This document shows positions 1-9,163 of a DNA stretch of 64,000 nt, in pieces. Position 1 is the stretch's first letter; the number at the start of each line of letters is the position of its first letter. Position numbers and translations under genes: made by a program. The notes beneath the pieces were generated by a model. That model saw nothing but the letters and a program-made list of their open reading frames with translations, was not told the DNA's origin and did no database searches. Source of the DNA: Lachnospiraceae bacterium UBA7589 (GTDB taxonomy: Bacteria; Bacillota; Clostridia; Lachnospirales; Lachnospiraceae); NCBI GenBank assembly GCA_002476495.1, contig DLKL01000014.1, positions 4,007 through 68,006 on the forward strand. The letters run 5' to 3'.

Positions 1-1
1 T

Positions 2-379
2 GCACAAGGAAAGAAATTTTTTCAAAATCAATCTTATTGCGCAGTAGCTGAAAATACTGACAATAAGGAAGTAACAGGTATGTACATATTGCATCCGAAT
101 AATGTTGGGAGATGTGCTCATATATGTAATGCAAGCTATGCTGTAAGCAGGAATTCCCGGGGAATGCATATCGGTGAAAAGCTTGTCATGGATTGTCTTG
201 TCCAGGCAAAAAGGTGCGGCTTTGGTGTTTTGCAATTTAATGCCGTAGTCGAATCGAATATCCACGCAAGACATTTATATGAGAGATTAGGCTTTGTACA
301 GCTTGGAACAATACCGGGGGGATTCAGAATGAAGGATGGACATTATGAAAATATATGTCCATATTATCATGTCCTGTAA
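2..379 (+). CDS. GNAT family N-acetyltransferase, 5'-truncated
   Basis: The frame is open from the left edge of the window, so only the last 125 residues of a larger gene are visible. They contain the acetyl-CoA pyrophosphate loop of GNAT enzymes (SRGMHIG, the R-x-x-G-x-G region) and the C-terminal ARHLYERLGF signature that follows it. The enzyme should transfer an acetyl group from acetyl-CoA to an amine, but the acceptor cannot be told. An internal ATG at position 80 is not the true start, because the codons before it continue the same fold. The gene ends about 100 bases before the sensor kinase and is probably unrelated to it. Confidence 0.8.
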   Translation, partial: AQGKKFFQNQSYCAVAENTDNKEVTGMYILHPNNVGRCAHICNASYAVSRNSRGMHIGEKLVMDCLVQAKRCGFGVLQFNAVVESNIHARHLYERLGFVQLGTIPGGFRMKDGHYENICPYYHVL

Positions 380-477
380 GTAATAGACAGGATTTACTTT
401 GCCTGTATAAGCAGGGATGTTATGATATTGTAACAGAAAATTTTAAACATTACAGGCTGATGACAAAGAGGATCGAT

Positions 478-1629
478 ATGATTTACGGTATTTTGGACAA
501 TATAATGATTATTGTACTTTCATGTATAAGCATTCCCTGCAGTATAAGCAAGGAATTATTTATTTTGCTTGCAACATTGCTTATGATAACTGCTGCATAT
601 CAGTCTCTTGAGCCTGAGAATGAAAGAAAGGTGATTGTAATTCAATTACCATTAATGCTTTTGTATTCGGTTTTGTCAGGATGGTGCTTTGGCTTTTTAA
701 TTTTTATGCTTGCAAAAAGGCTTCCGTGGCAGATGAGGATTTTAGTGGGAGTTCTGCTGTATATACCTGTTTCGTTCTTTGTTTATAAAAGGTCTGCTGC
801 TGCTGTGATAATAAATATTCTCCTGCTGATTTTGGCATTTATGCTATTGACCTTAATATACAGAGTTATAGATATATTACAAAGAAAAAACAGGATTGAG
901 CATGAAAGGGTAGTTGCGTCAAATATCGGTGAGCTTCATGCGAAAAGACTTAACGAACAGCTCGCCCTCCAGAGTTATGTTACAGAGAAAAATGCAAGGC
1001 TTGTTGAGAGAGAAAACATAAGCAGAAATATACATAACAGTGTAGGTCATTCGATAACGGCTGCTATAATGACACTGGAAGCTGCAGATGTGCTTTTTGA
1101 TGTTAAGCCGGAGGACGCAAGGAAAAAAATGAATGATGCCAATAATCGTATCAGGGGAAGTCTTGAGTCAATCAGGAGGGCAGTCCGTGTTCTTGACGAG
1201 GACAGTACCGGAATCCCGGCTGGAGATTTATTGTCGGAGATTGATATGATTATAAAAGAATTCATCATGGATACGGATATCACTGTAAACCAAAATTCTA
1301 ATAATATGGCAAATGATATGGAAATACCCCACGACCATGCCGTATTTTTGGTGGGTACACTTCAGGAGCTGCTTACAAACGGAGTAAAACATGGCGGTGC
1401 AACTGAATTTACCGTTATTCTGGATGGAGATTCGGCGCATGTAAGGCTGGTTGTTACCGATAATGGACACAGCGATTTTAATGACATAAATGGTGCAAAA
1501 AGGATTGAGGATGGATTTGGTATCAGGAAAATAGCCGCGTATGCAGAGAAATGTGGGGGCAAGGCGAAATTCGGCAATTACATGGGATTTAGAGCTGAGG
1601 TTGAATTGCCTGTTATATTTGAAAAATAA
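478..1629 (+). CDS. Sensor histidine kinase, HisKA_3 (NarL-partner) type
   Basis: This membrane sensor kinase of about 383 residues has five or six hydrophobic segments in its first ~145 residues and almost no extracellular domain. A coiled-coil linker follows, then an H-box (NIHNSVGH, phospho-acceptor near residue 186) and an HATPase_c domain with an N-box (LQELLTNGVKHGG) and a glycine-rich DGFGIRKI lid. The start at 478 was chosen because AAAGAGG lies 6 bases upstream; the frame is open back to 355, so a longer N-terminus is possible. The response regulator follows 13 bases later. The lack of a sensor domain suggests detection inside the membrane, perhaps through the ABC transporter downstream; that is inference. 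Confidence 0.9.
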   Translation: MIYGILDNIMIIVLSCISIPCSISKELFILLATLLMITAAYQSLEPENERKVIVIQLPLMLLYSVLSGWCFGFLIFMLAKRLPWQMRILVGVLLYIPVSFFVYKRSAAAVIINILLLILAFMLLTLIYRVIDILQRKNRIEHERVVASNIGELHAKRLNEQLALQSYVTEKNARLVERENISRNIHNSVGHSITAAIMTLEAADVLFDVKPEDARKKMNDANNRIRGSLESIRRAVRVLDEDSTGIPAGDLLSEIDMIIKEFIMDTDITVNQNSNNMANDMEIPHDHAVFLVGTLQELLTNGVKHGGATEFTVILDGDSAHVRLVVTDNGHSDFNDINGAKRIEDGFGIRKIAAYAEKCGGKAKFGNYMGFRAEVELPVIFEK

Positions 1630-1642
1630 TAGGAGTGGATAT

Positions 1643-2305
1643 ATGTACAAAGTTTTGCTTGTTGATGATGAACAATTGCTTATGGACAGTCTTGAAATTA
1701 TACTCTCGTTGAATGATATGGAGATTATAGGTAAGGCAAATGACGGAAGAGAAGCACTTCGGATTTTGGAAAATAAAAATCAGGAATGCGACATTGCACT
1801 TGTAGATCTGAACATGATAGGGATGGGAGGAATAGAGCTTATCCATATTATGAAACAGAAATACCCGGAGATTAAGATACTTGTGCTGACAACCTTTTAT
1901 GATGATAAATACATTACAGATGCAATAGCGGAGGGAGCTGACGGATACCTTTTGAAGGATAGCGGCAGGGATGCTATAATAGGTGCAGTTACACAAATCC
2001 TGGGAGGGGTTACGGTTCTTGACCAGAAGATAATGAGACGCCTTACTGAGCTTGTGTCAGGCAGGGATAAGTCAGCAGGGCATACTGCTTCTGTGGAAGC
2101 GGGTAAGAATATAGATGAAATTGCCTTTGACATGACGGCCAGGGAAAAGGAAATATGCAATCTTATGGCAGACGGACTTACAAACAGACAGATTGCCGAC
2201 AAATTATACATTTCAGAAGGAACAGTAAAAAATTACATATCAAATATATATGATAAAACAGGAATACATGACAGGGTAAAGCTTATAGTTGAATTAAAAA
2301 AGTAG
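1643..2305 (+). CDS. LuxR/NarL-family response regulator
   Basis: The protein has 220 residues. A receiver domain (VLLVDDE, phospho-acceptor Asp near residue 55 in LVDLNM, conserved LTTF and LLKD) is joined to a C-terminal LuxR-type helix-turn-helix (TAREKEICNLMADGLTNRQIA and then ISEGTVKNYISNIYDK). AGGAGTGG precedes the ATG at 1643; an in-frame extension back to 1541 overlaps the kinase gene and has no ribosome site. It is the cognate partner of the kinase just upstream. The likely target is the ABC operon that follows, where two matching dyads are found. Confidence 0.93.
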   Translation: MYKVLLVDDEQLLMDSLEIILSLNDMEIIGKANDGREALRILENKNQECDIALVDLNMIGMGGIELIHIMKQKYPEIKILVLTTFYDDKYITDAIAEGADGYLLKDSGRDAIIGAVTQILGGVTVLDQKIMRRLTELVSGRDKSAGHTASVEAGKNIDEIAFDMTAREKEICNLMADGLTNRQIADKLYISEGTVKNYISNIYDKTGIHDRVKLIVELKK

Positions 2306-2330
2306 CAGATGATTAATCTGCTGCTTTTTT
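2304..2330 (+). terminator. Rho-independent terminator after the two-component system
   Basis: A perfect 7-bp stem (AGCAGAT / ATCTGCT) with a 5-base loop is followed by GCTTTTTT. It overlaps the stop codon of the regulator gene and separates it from the ABC operon. Confidence 0.8.
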
Positions 2331-2342
2331 ATTCCCGGAATA

Positions 2343-2417
2343 TGACCAAAGTCATCCTCCTTTCCTGTTAAAATATGACTGGGGTCACTTTTTTACAAAG
2401 ATAAATAAATGTATACT
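2343..2417 (+). promoter_or_regulatory. Two TGAC-N4-GTCA dyads and a putative promoter for the ABC operon
   Basis: TGACCAAAGTCA (2343-2354) and TGACTGGGGTCA (2376-2387) share perfect TGAC/GTCA half-sites and start 33 bp apart, about three helical turns. A T-rich -35 region adjoins the second dyad and a TATACT -10 lies at 2412-2417. The arrangement fits an activator binding on one face of the DNA next to RNA polymerase. Binding by the upstream NarL-type regulator is inferred from position only. Confidence 0.6.
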
Positions 2418-2475
2418 TACATTAATAAAAAAATTTAGAAAATTTTATTAAAGAAGTAAAGACAAGGGAGGAAAG

Positions 2476-3636
2476 ATGAAGGGTGGATTATCGGCACTTA
2501 AATTTGTGCGAAATAACAAAAAACAGGTCTGGGTTATGATTATAGCATTATCACTGACATTTATGACCATGTATATTATCAATTTTATACTTATGACTAC
2601 CACGGAGAGCTTTAAAGCCATATTCATAGAACAACCGAAAAAGGTTGCATTTGTGAATCTGACACCGGGGACCATGGGGGTGATGGCAGAAGACTATGAG
2701 ACCAATGAGGAATATAATGAAGGTCTGGCAGAGGCGAGAAGCACAATAGCTGACGAGCTGAAAAAACATGAGGGTATCAGCAATGTAATATTTACCCAGG
2801 AACTTACAGCAACTTATCAGGCAATGTTCGGTAGTGTGGGATACAGTTTTCCGCTTATGGAAAAGGAGGAAATTCCTGAATATCTTGAGCATATGGAGGC
2901 TCTGCTTACCAGGGGAAGGCTGCCGGAAAATCCCGGGGAAATTCTTGTAGATGAGAAGGTGCTTAAAAATAATAAGATGGAAATCGGCGGAATATTTATG
3001 GAATCCATGTATGGAAGCACCTTTACAATTTGTGGAACTGTAAGGTCAAAGGGGCTTATCTGCGTAGGAATACCATATGGATACACAAATACCGGATGGG
3101 ATTTTGTGATTATGTGCGATGAGAAAAACTGTGATATGACAGAGGTGTTAAATGATATCGGGAGAGAGCCAACAGATGATGATATTATTTATGATTCTGT
3201 GAATTGGAAGCGGCTGTATGATGAGTTGGTTGTTGATATGATAGATGTGGCATTTTTTGTAATATTGATTGTGATAATGGTATTTCTTGCCTTATCAATA
3301 TTGGTTGCATACATTTCATTTTTGAGAAGCAGGGTAAATGAATATTGTCTTTATGCATCCATAGGATATGGAAAGACAGCCATATATGGAATGGTAATGA
3401 GGGAGATATCAATAATATTCGGACTAAGTATTGTTATCGGAGCAGTTATAACCATGGTAGTAATGGCTCTGATGGGACATTTCATACTTGATAAAATGGG
3501 ACTTGTATACAGGTATTTTTATCCGCAGCAGCTGCTTAGAATACTCACGGCCTTTGCTGTGATAGTGGGTGTGCTGCAAATACCTGTGGCTGTAGCCATT
3601 AATAAGATAAAAACAGTTGATATGATTGAAGAATAG
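2476..3636 (+). CDS. ABC transporter permease, FtsX/MacB-like
   Basis: The protein has 386 residues. One membrane helix lies near residues 18-40, followed by an extracellular domain of roughly 200 residues and then three more helices in the last 140 residues, which is the FtsX/MacB topology. The region after the second helix (LYASIGYGKTAIYGMVMRE) is the cytoplasmic coupling element. GGGAGG sits 8 bases before the ATG. The gene forms an operon with the ATPase and second permease downstream. Such exporters usually move or sense peptides, antibiotics or lipoproteins; the substrate here is unknown. Confidence 0.85.
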   Translation: MKGGLSALKFVRNNKKQVWVMIIALSLTFMTMYIINFILMTTTESFKAIFIEQPKKVAFVNLTPGTMGVMAEDYETNEEYNEGLAEARSTIADELKKHEGISNVIFTQELTATYQAMFGSVGYSFPLMEKEEIPEYLEHMEALLTRGRLPENPGEILVDEKVLKNNKMEIGGIFMESMYGSTFTICGTVRSKGLICVGIPYGYTNTGWDFVIMCDEKNCDMTEVLNDIGREPTDDDIIYDSVNWKRLYDELVVDMIDVAFFVILIVIMVFLALSILVAYISFLRSRVNEYCLYASIGYGKTAIYGMVMREISIIFGLSIVIGAVITMVVMALMGHFILDKMGLVYRYFYPQQLLRILTAFAVIVGVLQIPVAVAINKIKTVDMIEE

Positions 3637-3645
3637 GAGAGCAAA

Positions 3646-4338
3646 ATGTTTGAGATAAAAGATGTAAGTATGATATATGATATGAATTCGGATGAAAAAA
3701 TGTATGCATTAAATGGCTTTAATCTTACGCTGCCTGATACAGGACTTGTAGGTATTATAGGCCCCTCCGGAAGTGGAAAGAGTACACTTATGTACTGTAT
3801 GTCTACTTTAAAAATGCCTACTGAGGGTAGTATAATTTACAATGGACAGGAGCTGACTGAGCTGATTAATAAAGACAAGGAAAAAATGAGGAGAAATGAA
3901 TTTGGCTTTGTTTTTCAGAAGCATTATCTTGTTCCGTATATGACAGCTATGGATAATGTTATTGTCGCAGGCAATGGAGAAAACAGGAATATTGAAGAGA
4001 CTGCAAAAAAGCATCTTGAGGAGCTTGGGCTTAAGGAAAGAGAGTTTTCAAAGAGACCGTCAAAGCTTTCCGGTGGACAGTGCCAGAGAGTTGCAATAGC
4101 AAGGGCAATTATAAATAATCCAAAGGTAATATTTGCTGATGAGCCGACGGCTTCACTTGATCACGAAAATGCATTTAATGTAATGAAGATTCTTAAGAAG
4201 TATTCTGAGGATAAGCTGGTTATTGTAGTAACCCATGACAAAAGCGTTCTTTCCGATGCGGACATATTGGTGGAAATGTGGGATGGAAAGCTAAGCGGGG
4301 TTTTAACGGCCAAGGAGGAAGAAAACAAAAATGCGTAA
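3646..4338 (+). CDS. ABC transporter ATP-binding protein, MacB/LolD type
   Basis: This 230-residue nucleotide-binding subunit has a Walker A motif (GPSGSGKST, residues 39-47), a Q-loop (FVFQKHYLVPYMT), the signature LSGGQCQRVAIARA, Walker B (VIFADEPTASLD) and a switch histidine (VVTHD). It starts 9 bases after the first permease and overlaps the second by 8 bases, so the three proteins should form one exporter with two different permeases. The highly charged tail (KEEENKNA) is typical of this group. Confidence 0.92.
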   Translation: MFEIKDVSMIYDMNSDEKMYALNGFNLTLPDTGLVGIIGPSGSGKSTLMYCMSTLKMPTEGSIIYNGQELTELINKDKEKMRRNEFGFVFQKHYLVPYMTAMDNVIVAGNGENRNIEETAKKHLEELGLKEREFSKRPSKLSGGQCQRVAIARAIINNPKVIFADEPTASLDHENAFNVMKILKKYSEDKLVIVVTHDKSVLSDADILVEMWDGKLSGVLTAKEEENKNA

Positions 4339-5434
4339 AATTAATCCATTTTCAGCAGTATATTACATAAAAGAAAACAGGGGAAGGTCAGTTGTCTGTA
4401 TAATAATGCTGGTGCTTGCCGCATTTATGTTTCTTGCGGGAAACTATATCAGCTCTGAATTTGGTACATACGATAAGGAGTTTGAATACTCGGATAAGCT
4501 GGTTGTTGTGGAACTGTCAAGTACAGACGAAGAATATAAGGATTACCGGGAATTCAGAAAACTTGTGGAGCAGGATGAAAACCTTGATTTTGTTGATTCC
4601 ACTGCATATGGTTATTCGGGGATAAGCTATGATACTGTTATGAATATTTCCTTAACCGGGCAAGCATATGTATTCAGCTCAGTTGATGATATGAAAAAGG
4701 TATTTGACCATCTGGGTATAGATTGTGATTATACACAATGTACGGATAAAAGTATTGTAATAAGCAGGAATCTGGCCCAAAACAGAGGATTAAGTACCGG
4801 AGATATAGTAGACAGAGGCTTTGATCAGAATTTAAATGGTGAGTACAGGGTGGGAGCAGTTATAGATGACGGAAGCTTTTGTACATTTTATCTGGTCGAT
4901 GACAGTACTAATCTGGGCAGGCTCTACATTTTTAGCAACACAATGGAAGGAAGAGGGCTTTACGATTATGTTGTGCAGCTTGCAGGAGATAAAAAAGTGC
5001 ACATAACGCAGTGCGAAAGAGACTTTATAGCCCCACAGTTCAATATCTATTATATATTGTTTTATCTTATTGACTTAATGGTTTCAGTTGTACTGGCTGT
5101 AACTATAAATTCTGTTATAACCGGGCATTACATAAAACGAACCTATGAATTCGGGATATATCGTGCTCTTGGACGAAGCAGACGTGACATCAAAAAGAAG
5201 GTTGCGGCAGAAATGCTTATGGTTAATGCTATAGCATGTACTGCCGGAGCAGTAATAATTATGCTTTTTACATATCTGATTAATGAGCTTATTTTTAAAC
5301 CTAAGGGACTTTGCCTGTTATATATGTCATGGACGGGTCTGCTTGGCTTTGTAATCTGTGATTTGCTTGTTATGATTCCTGTAATCCTGTCAAAGGGTAA
5401 AAAAATGTGCCAAGCCGATGTAACGGAATTTTAA
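4331..5434 (+). CDS. ABC transporter permease, FtsX/MacB-like (second subunit)
   Basis: The protein has 367 residues, with one N-terminal helix (about residues 18-38), a large extracellular segment and three C-terminal helices. After the second helix comes FGIYRALGRSRRDIKKKV, the conserved coupling segment of FtsX permeases. The ATG lies inside the end of the ATPase gene, which indicates translational coupling. It closes the exporter operon; no clear terminator follows before the purC promoter. Confidence 0.85.
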   Translation: MRKINPFSAVYYIKENRGRSVVCIIMLVLAAFMFLAGNYISSEFGTYDKEFEYSDKLVVVELSSTDEEYKDYREFRKLVEQDENLDFVDSTAYGYSGISYDTVMNISLTGQAYVFSSVDDMKKVFDHLGIDCDYTQCTDKSIVISRNLAQNRGLSTGDIVDRGFDQNLNGEYRVGAVIDDGSFCTFYLVDDSTNLGRLYIFSNTMEGRGLYDYVVQLAGDKKVHITQCERDFIAPQFNIYYILFYLIDLMVSVVLAVTINSVITGHYIKRTYEFGIYRALGRSRRDIKKKVAAEMLMVNAIACTAGAVIIMLFTYLINELIFKPKGLCLLYMSWTGLLGFVICDLLVMIPVILSKGKKMCQADVTEF

Positions 5435-5453
5435 TTTCCACTGGAAAAAACAT

Positions 5454-5482
5454 TTGGTGATAATTGTATAATATGATATAAT
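5454..5482 (+). promoter_or_regulatory. Sigma-A-type promoter of purC
   Basis: TTGGTG, a 17-base spacer and a perfect TATAAT precede purC by about 95 bases. No purine-riboswitch fold was recognised in the leader. Confidence 0.7.
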
Positions 5483-5577
5483 GGGCGTTGGAGAGTCAGA
5501 ATCACGAAATAATGACCGGGCAAAATTCAATTAAAATAACAGCGGTAAAATTCTGCTGATTAAGGTGAGGTATTAAA

Positions 5578-6456
5578 ATGAGTGCAAATGAATTAAAGCC
5601 TATTAAAGAAGGCAAGGTGCGTGAAATTTATGATAACGGAGACAGCCTGATTATGGTTGCAACTGACAGAATCAGCTGCTTTGATGTTATTCTCAATAAC
5701 GTTATAAGCAAAAAAGGAACGGTTCTTACCCAGATGTCCAAGTTCTGGTTTGATTTGACATCAGACATTCTTCCTAATCACATGATATCAGCTGACGTTA
5801 AGGACATGCCTGAATTTTTCAGACAGGAAAGATTTGATGGCAACAGTATGATGTGTAAGAAGCTTGAGATGCTTCCGGTTGAATGTATTGTTCGCGGTTA
5901 TATAACAGGAAGCGGCTGGGCAAGCTACAAGGAGAACGGACTGGTTTGCGGAATAAGGCTTCCTGAGGGACTTAAAGAGTCAGATAAGCTTCCTGAGCCT
6001 ATATATACCCCTTCTACCAAGGCTGAGCTTGGTGACCATGATGAGAACATTTCATTTGAGCAGAGTATTGAGCATTTAGAAAAAGTATATCCGGGAAAAG
6101 GTCTGGAATATGCAACAAAGCTTAAGGATTACACCATTGCACTGTATAAAAAATGTGCTGATTATGCGCTCTCAAAGGGAATTATCATTGCGGATACGAA
6201 GTTTGAATTTGGTCTGGATGAAAATGGCAATATTGTACTTGGAGATGAGATGCTTACTCCGGACAGCTCACGCTTCTGGCCGGCTGAGGGATATGAGCCG
6301 GGACATGGTCAGCCTTCTTTTGATAAGCAGTTTGCCAGAGACTGGCTTAAGGCTAATCCTGGTAACAATTGGACACTGCCACAGGATATAGCAGATAAGA
6401 CTATTGCCAAATATCTTGAAGCATACGAGCTTTTGACAGGGAAAAAGCTTGCATAG
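5578..6456 (+). CDS. purC: Phosphoribosylaminoimidazole-succinocarboxamide synthase (SAICAR synthetase)
   Basis: This 292-residue cytoplasmic enzyme joins aspartate to CAIR with ATP in de novo purine synthesis. Family hallmarks are the N-terminal KEGKVREIYD, TDRISCFDV, the ECIVRGYITGSGW signature, and DTKFEFG followed by LGDEMLTPDSSRFW. The length matches the roughly 290-300-residue form. AAGGTGAGG precedes the ATG. It stands alone with its own promoter; no other pur gene adjoins it. Confidence 0.97.
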   Translation: MSANELKPIKEGKVREIYDNGDSLIMVATDRISCFDVILNNVISKKGTVLTQMSKFWFDLTSDILPNHMISADVKDMPEFFRQERFDGNSMMCKKLEMLPVECIVRGYITGSGWASYKENGLVCGIRLPEGLKESDKLPEPIYTPSTKAELGDHDENISFEQSIEHLEKVYPGKGLEYATKLKDYTIALYKKCADYALSKGIIIADTKFEFGLDENGNIVLGDEMLTPDSSRFWPAEGYEPGHGQPSFDKQFARDWLKANPGNNWTLPQDIADKTIAKYLEAYELLTGKKLA

Positions 6457-6465
6457 CAAATAATG

Positions 6466-6528
6466 AGTCTCTTAATTTCCCGGTGCTGAACCTCTTTGAT
6501 ATAGGGGAAAGCACCGGGAACGAAGACT
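6466..6528. repeat. Long perfect hairpin downstream of purC
   Basis: An 11-bp perfect inverted repeat (TTCCCGGTGCT at 6477-6487, AGCACCGGGAA at 6510-6520) encloses 22 bases. An outer AGTCT/AGACT pair (6466-6470, 6524-6528) may extend it. No T run follows on either strand, so it is not a textbook terminator; it may protect the purC 3' end or act as a processed terminator. Confidence 0.7.
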
Positions 6529-6645
6529 TAATCACTTTCAAAATTCTTATTCAAATTTTCATGGGTCAGTTAATGTATATTTAATCTAAATCATATTAAA
6601 GAACTTTACGGTTCATGAATTCTTTTATTATCAGCCGTAATTTTT

Positions 6646-6681
6646 AAAATTAAATAGAAAATTAAATAGAAAAATAAATAT
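6646..6681. repeat. 12-bp AT-rich tandem repeat
   Basis: Two perfect copies of AAAATTAAATAG (6646-6657, 6658-6669) and a degenerate third copy lie just upstream of the iorA promoter. They could act as an UP-element-like A/T tract. Confidence 0.6.
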
Positions 6682-6711
6682 TTAGCATATCATGCTGCTT
6701 TGTGATACAAT
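6682..6711 (+). promoter_or_regulatory. Putative iorA promoter
   Basis: An extended -10 (TGATACAAT, core at 6706-6711) lies 18 bases after a weak TTAGCA -35. It sits about 40 bases before the iorA ribosome site. Confidence 0.45.
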
Positions 6712-6747
6712 AGACGGGTGAGATTATTTATCAAGGAGAGTATGCGA

Positions 6748-8544
6748 ATGAAGGAATATGTAATGGGAAACGGAGCTATTGCCCTTGGTGCATTGGCAGC
6801 AGGAGTTAATCTGGTGTCAGGATATCCGGGAACTCCCTCCTCAGAAATTATAGAAACCATAGCAGGATATTCTCATCAGGGAGTTCATCTTGAATGGTCG
6901 GTAAATGAAAAGGCAGCCCTTGAGGTTGCGGCGAGTGCGTCTTATGCCGGGGCAAGAACAATGGTGACTATGAAACAGGTGGGACTGAATGTTGCTTCCG
7001 ATCCGCTTATGTCTCTGGCTTATGTGGGAGTTAAAGGTGGAATGGTAATTACTGTGGCAGATGACCCGGGACCTATATCCTCACAGACTGAGCAGGATAC
7101 CAGGAGATTTGCTGATTTTTGCAGAATACCGGTATTTGATCCTTCCTGCCCTGAAGAGGCCTATGATATGATTCAGGATGCTTTTGCATACTCGGAGAAA
7201 TATAATACGCCGGTATTGTTCAGACCTACAACAAGAGTATGTCATGGATATGCTTCCATAGAAATACCGGAAAAGTTTACTCCGAAAAAATATGAGGGCT
7301 TCATAAAGGATTCAAAAAAATGGGTAATTTTTCCAAGACTGTCATATGAAAATCATGGAAAAATTGAAGGAAGAAATGTACATATAGGTGAAGATTTTTC
7401 AAAAAACAAATACAATACAATAGAGGGAGAAAAATCCCGTAAAGCTGTGATTGCAACCGGAATAAGCTATGCCTATACCAGAGAATATTTGAAAAATCAC
7501 AAGGATATAACCTTAATCCGAATAGGAACACCATATCCTTTCCCGGAAAGCTTTATGCTGGAGGCCCTTAAAAACATAGATGAAGTAATCTGCATCGAAG
7601 AGCTTAGCCCTTATGTGGAGGAACAGCTTCTAAAGCTGTGTGGAAAGCACCACCTGGCAGTTAAGGTATCAGGAAAGCTGGATGGCACTGTTCCACATAA
7701 TGGTGAGAACAGCACCAATCTTGTTGCCGGTATATTGGGCAGATTTCTGGGCATAGAAAATATCAGACAGGGAGTTAATACCGGTGACATGCCTAAGCTG
7801 CCTATGAGACCACCTGTACTTTGTGCCGGATGCCCTCACAGAGCCTCCTTTTATGCCGTAAAGCAGGCAATGAAGGGTAAAAAAGCGTATTTTTGCGGGG
7901 ATATAGGCTGTTATACACTGGGTAATGCCATGCCTCTTGATATGGTAGATACCTGTCTTTGCATGGGTGCGGGGATTACCATGGCCCAGGGCTTTAACTG
8001 GATTGATAAGGATGCAACTGCCTTTGCATTTGTAGGAGATTCTACATTCTTTGCTTCGGGAATGACCGGAGTTGTAAATGCAGTATATAATGAGGCAGAT
8101 ATGATATTATGTGTTTTGGATAATTCCACAACTGCCATGACAGGACACCAGCCTCATCCGGGAACAGGACGTAATATGATGGGGCATTTTGTAGAAAAAG
8201 TGGATATAGAAAAGGTTTTGCTTGGAATCGGAGTAAAAAAGGTAATAGTCACAGATCCTCTCGATTTAGTCTCAACCGTTGAAGCCATAAAGGAATGTAG
8301 TGCTCTTAAAGGTGTAAAGGCAATTATTTTCAAATCGCCTTGTGTGGCAATAACAAAGCCGATTGGATACATGACTGTAAATGATAAATGTATTAACTGT
8401 AAAAAGTGTATAAGGGAAATCGGATGCCCTGCACTTATTACCATAGACAAAAATGTAATAATAGATAAAAACCTTTGTACAGGCTGTGGCTTGTGCCGGC
8501 AGATTTGTCCAGTGGGAGCTATCGGAGGTGAGACAGATGAATAA
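6748..8544 (+). CDS. iorA: Indolepyruvate:ferredoxin oxidoreductase, alpha subunit
   Basis: The roughly 598-residue subunit oxidatively decarboxylates arylpyruvates (from Trp, Phe, Tyr) to aryl-acetyl-CoA and reduces ferredoxin. It shows the SGYPGTPSSE start of the pyrimidine-binding domain, a CxxC-containing core (LCAGCPHRASFY), the thiamine-diphosphate-binding GDSTFFASG and DNSTTAMTG, and two C-terminal 4Fe-4S motifs (CINCKKC and CTGCGLCRQIC). The ATG at 6748 has AAGGAG at good spacing; 6742 and a GTG at 6718 are also in frame. iorB overlaps its end by 8 bases. Confidence 0.95.
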   Translation: MKEYVMGNGAIALGALAAGVNLVSGYPGTPSSEIIETIAGYSHQGVHLEWSVNEKAALEVAASASYAGARTMVTMKQVGLNVASDPLMSLAYVGVKGGMVITVADDPGPISSQTEQDTRRFADFCRIPVFDPSCPEEAYDMIQDAFAYSEKYNTPVLFRPTTRVCHGYASIEIPEKFTPKKYEGFIKDSKKWVIFPRLSYENHGKIEGRNVHIGEDFSKNKYNTIEGEKSRKAVIATGISYAYTREYLKNHKDITLIRIGTPYPFPESFMLEALKNIDEVICIEELSPYVEEQLLKLCGKHHLAVKVSGKLDGTVPHNGENSTNLVAGILGRFLGIENIRQGVNTGDMPKLPMRPPVLCAGCPHRASFYAVKQAMKGKKAYFCGDIGCYTLGNAMPLDMVDTCLCMGAGITMAQGFNWIDKDATAFAFVGDSTFFASGMTGVVNAVYNEADMILCVLDNSTTAMTGHQPHPGTGRNMMGHFVEKVDIEKVLLGIGVKKVIVTDPLDLVSTVEAIKECSALKGVKAIIFKSPCVAITKPIGYMTVNDKCINCKKCIREIGCPALITIDKNVIIDKNLCTGCGLCRQICPVGAIGGETDE

Positions 8545-9139
8545 AATGTCAGAAAAAATATCAATGGATGTTATGATATGTGGTGTAGGTGGACAGGGAA
8601 CCGTACTCGCATCTAAGATAATTGCATCAGCGGCCATGGATATGGGGAACACTGTACATTCCGCGGAAACAATAGGTATGGCACAAAGAGGAGGTCCTGT
8701 AACCAGCCATGTAAGGATAGGTGATGATGCGTATTCGCCTCTTATACCTTACGGAGGAGCTGACATTATTATTGCATTTGAACCATCAGAGGCTGTAAGA
8801 AATCTTATTTACCTTAAAAAAGACGGATTAGTTGTAGTAAACAGCGATCCGGTAAAGCCTGTTACGGAATCTGTGCAGGATACAGGATATGATGGAAGAA
8901 AAATGATTGAATATTTAAAAACCAGGTGTGAAGCCATAGTGATTTCCTCAGAAGATTTGTGCCGCCCCTTCGGCTCAACCAGATATTTTAATATAGGAAT
9001 ACTGGGTCTTGTAACTGCAACGGGGAGACTGGGAATAAGCAGGGACATCATTGAAGGCGAAATTGAAAAGAGAGTGCCGGAAAAATATATTGACATAAAC
9101 AAGGCTGTGTTTAATGCAGGATTTTCATATTACAAATAA
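8537..9139 (+). CDS. iorB: Indolepyruvate:ferredoxin oxidoreductase, beta subunit
   Basis: This 200-residue subunit belongs to the 2-oxoacid:ferredoxin oxidoreductase gamma-type family, with the N-terminal GVGGQGTVLASKI nucleotide-binding loop and the AQRGGPVTSHVR signature. The start at 8537 has GGAGGTGA upstream and lies inside the last codons of iorA, so the two subunits are translationally coupled. Together they form the arylpyruvate-oxidising enzyme used in amino-acid fermentation. Confidence 0.94.
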   Translation: MNKMSEKISMDVMICGVGGQGTVLASKIIASAAMDMGNTVHSAETIGMAQRGGPVTSHVRIGDDAYSPLIPYGGADIIIAFEPSEAVRNLIYLKKDGLVVVNSDPVKPVTESVQDTGYDGRKMIEYLKTRCEAIVISSEDLCRPFGSTRYFNIGILGLVTATGRLGISRDIIEGEIEKRVPEKYIDINKAVFNAGFSYYK

Positions 9140-9163
9140 TATGTATATAGGAGGAATATTAAA

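Noticed and set aside
5483..5577. Purine riboswitch in the purC leader
   Set aside because: The leader is under 100 bases and no conserved aptamer core was visible.
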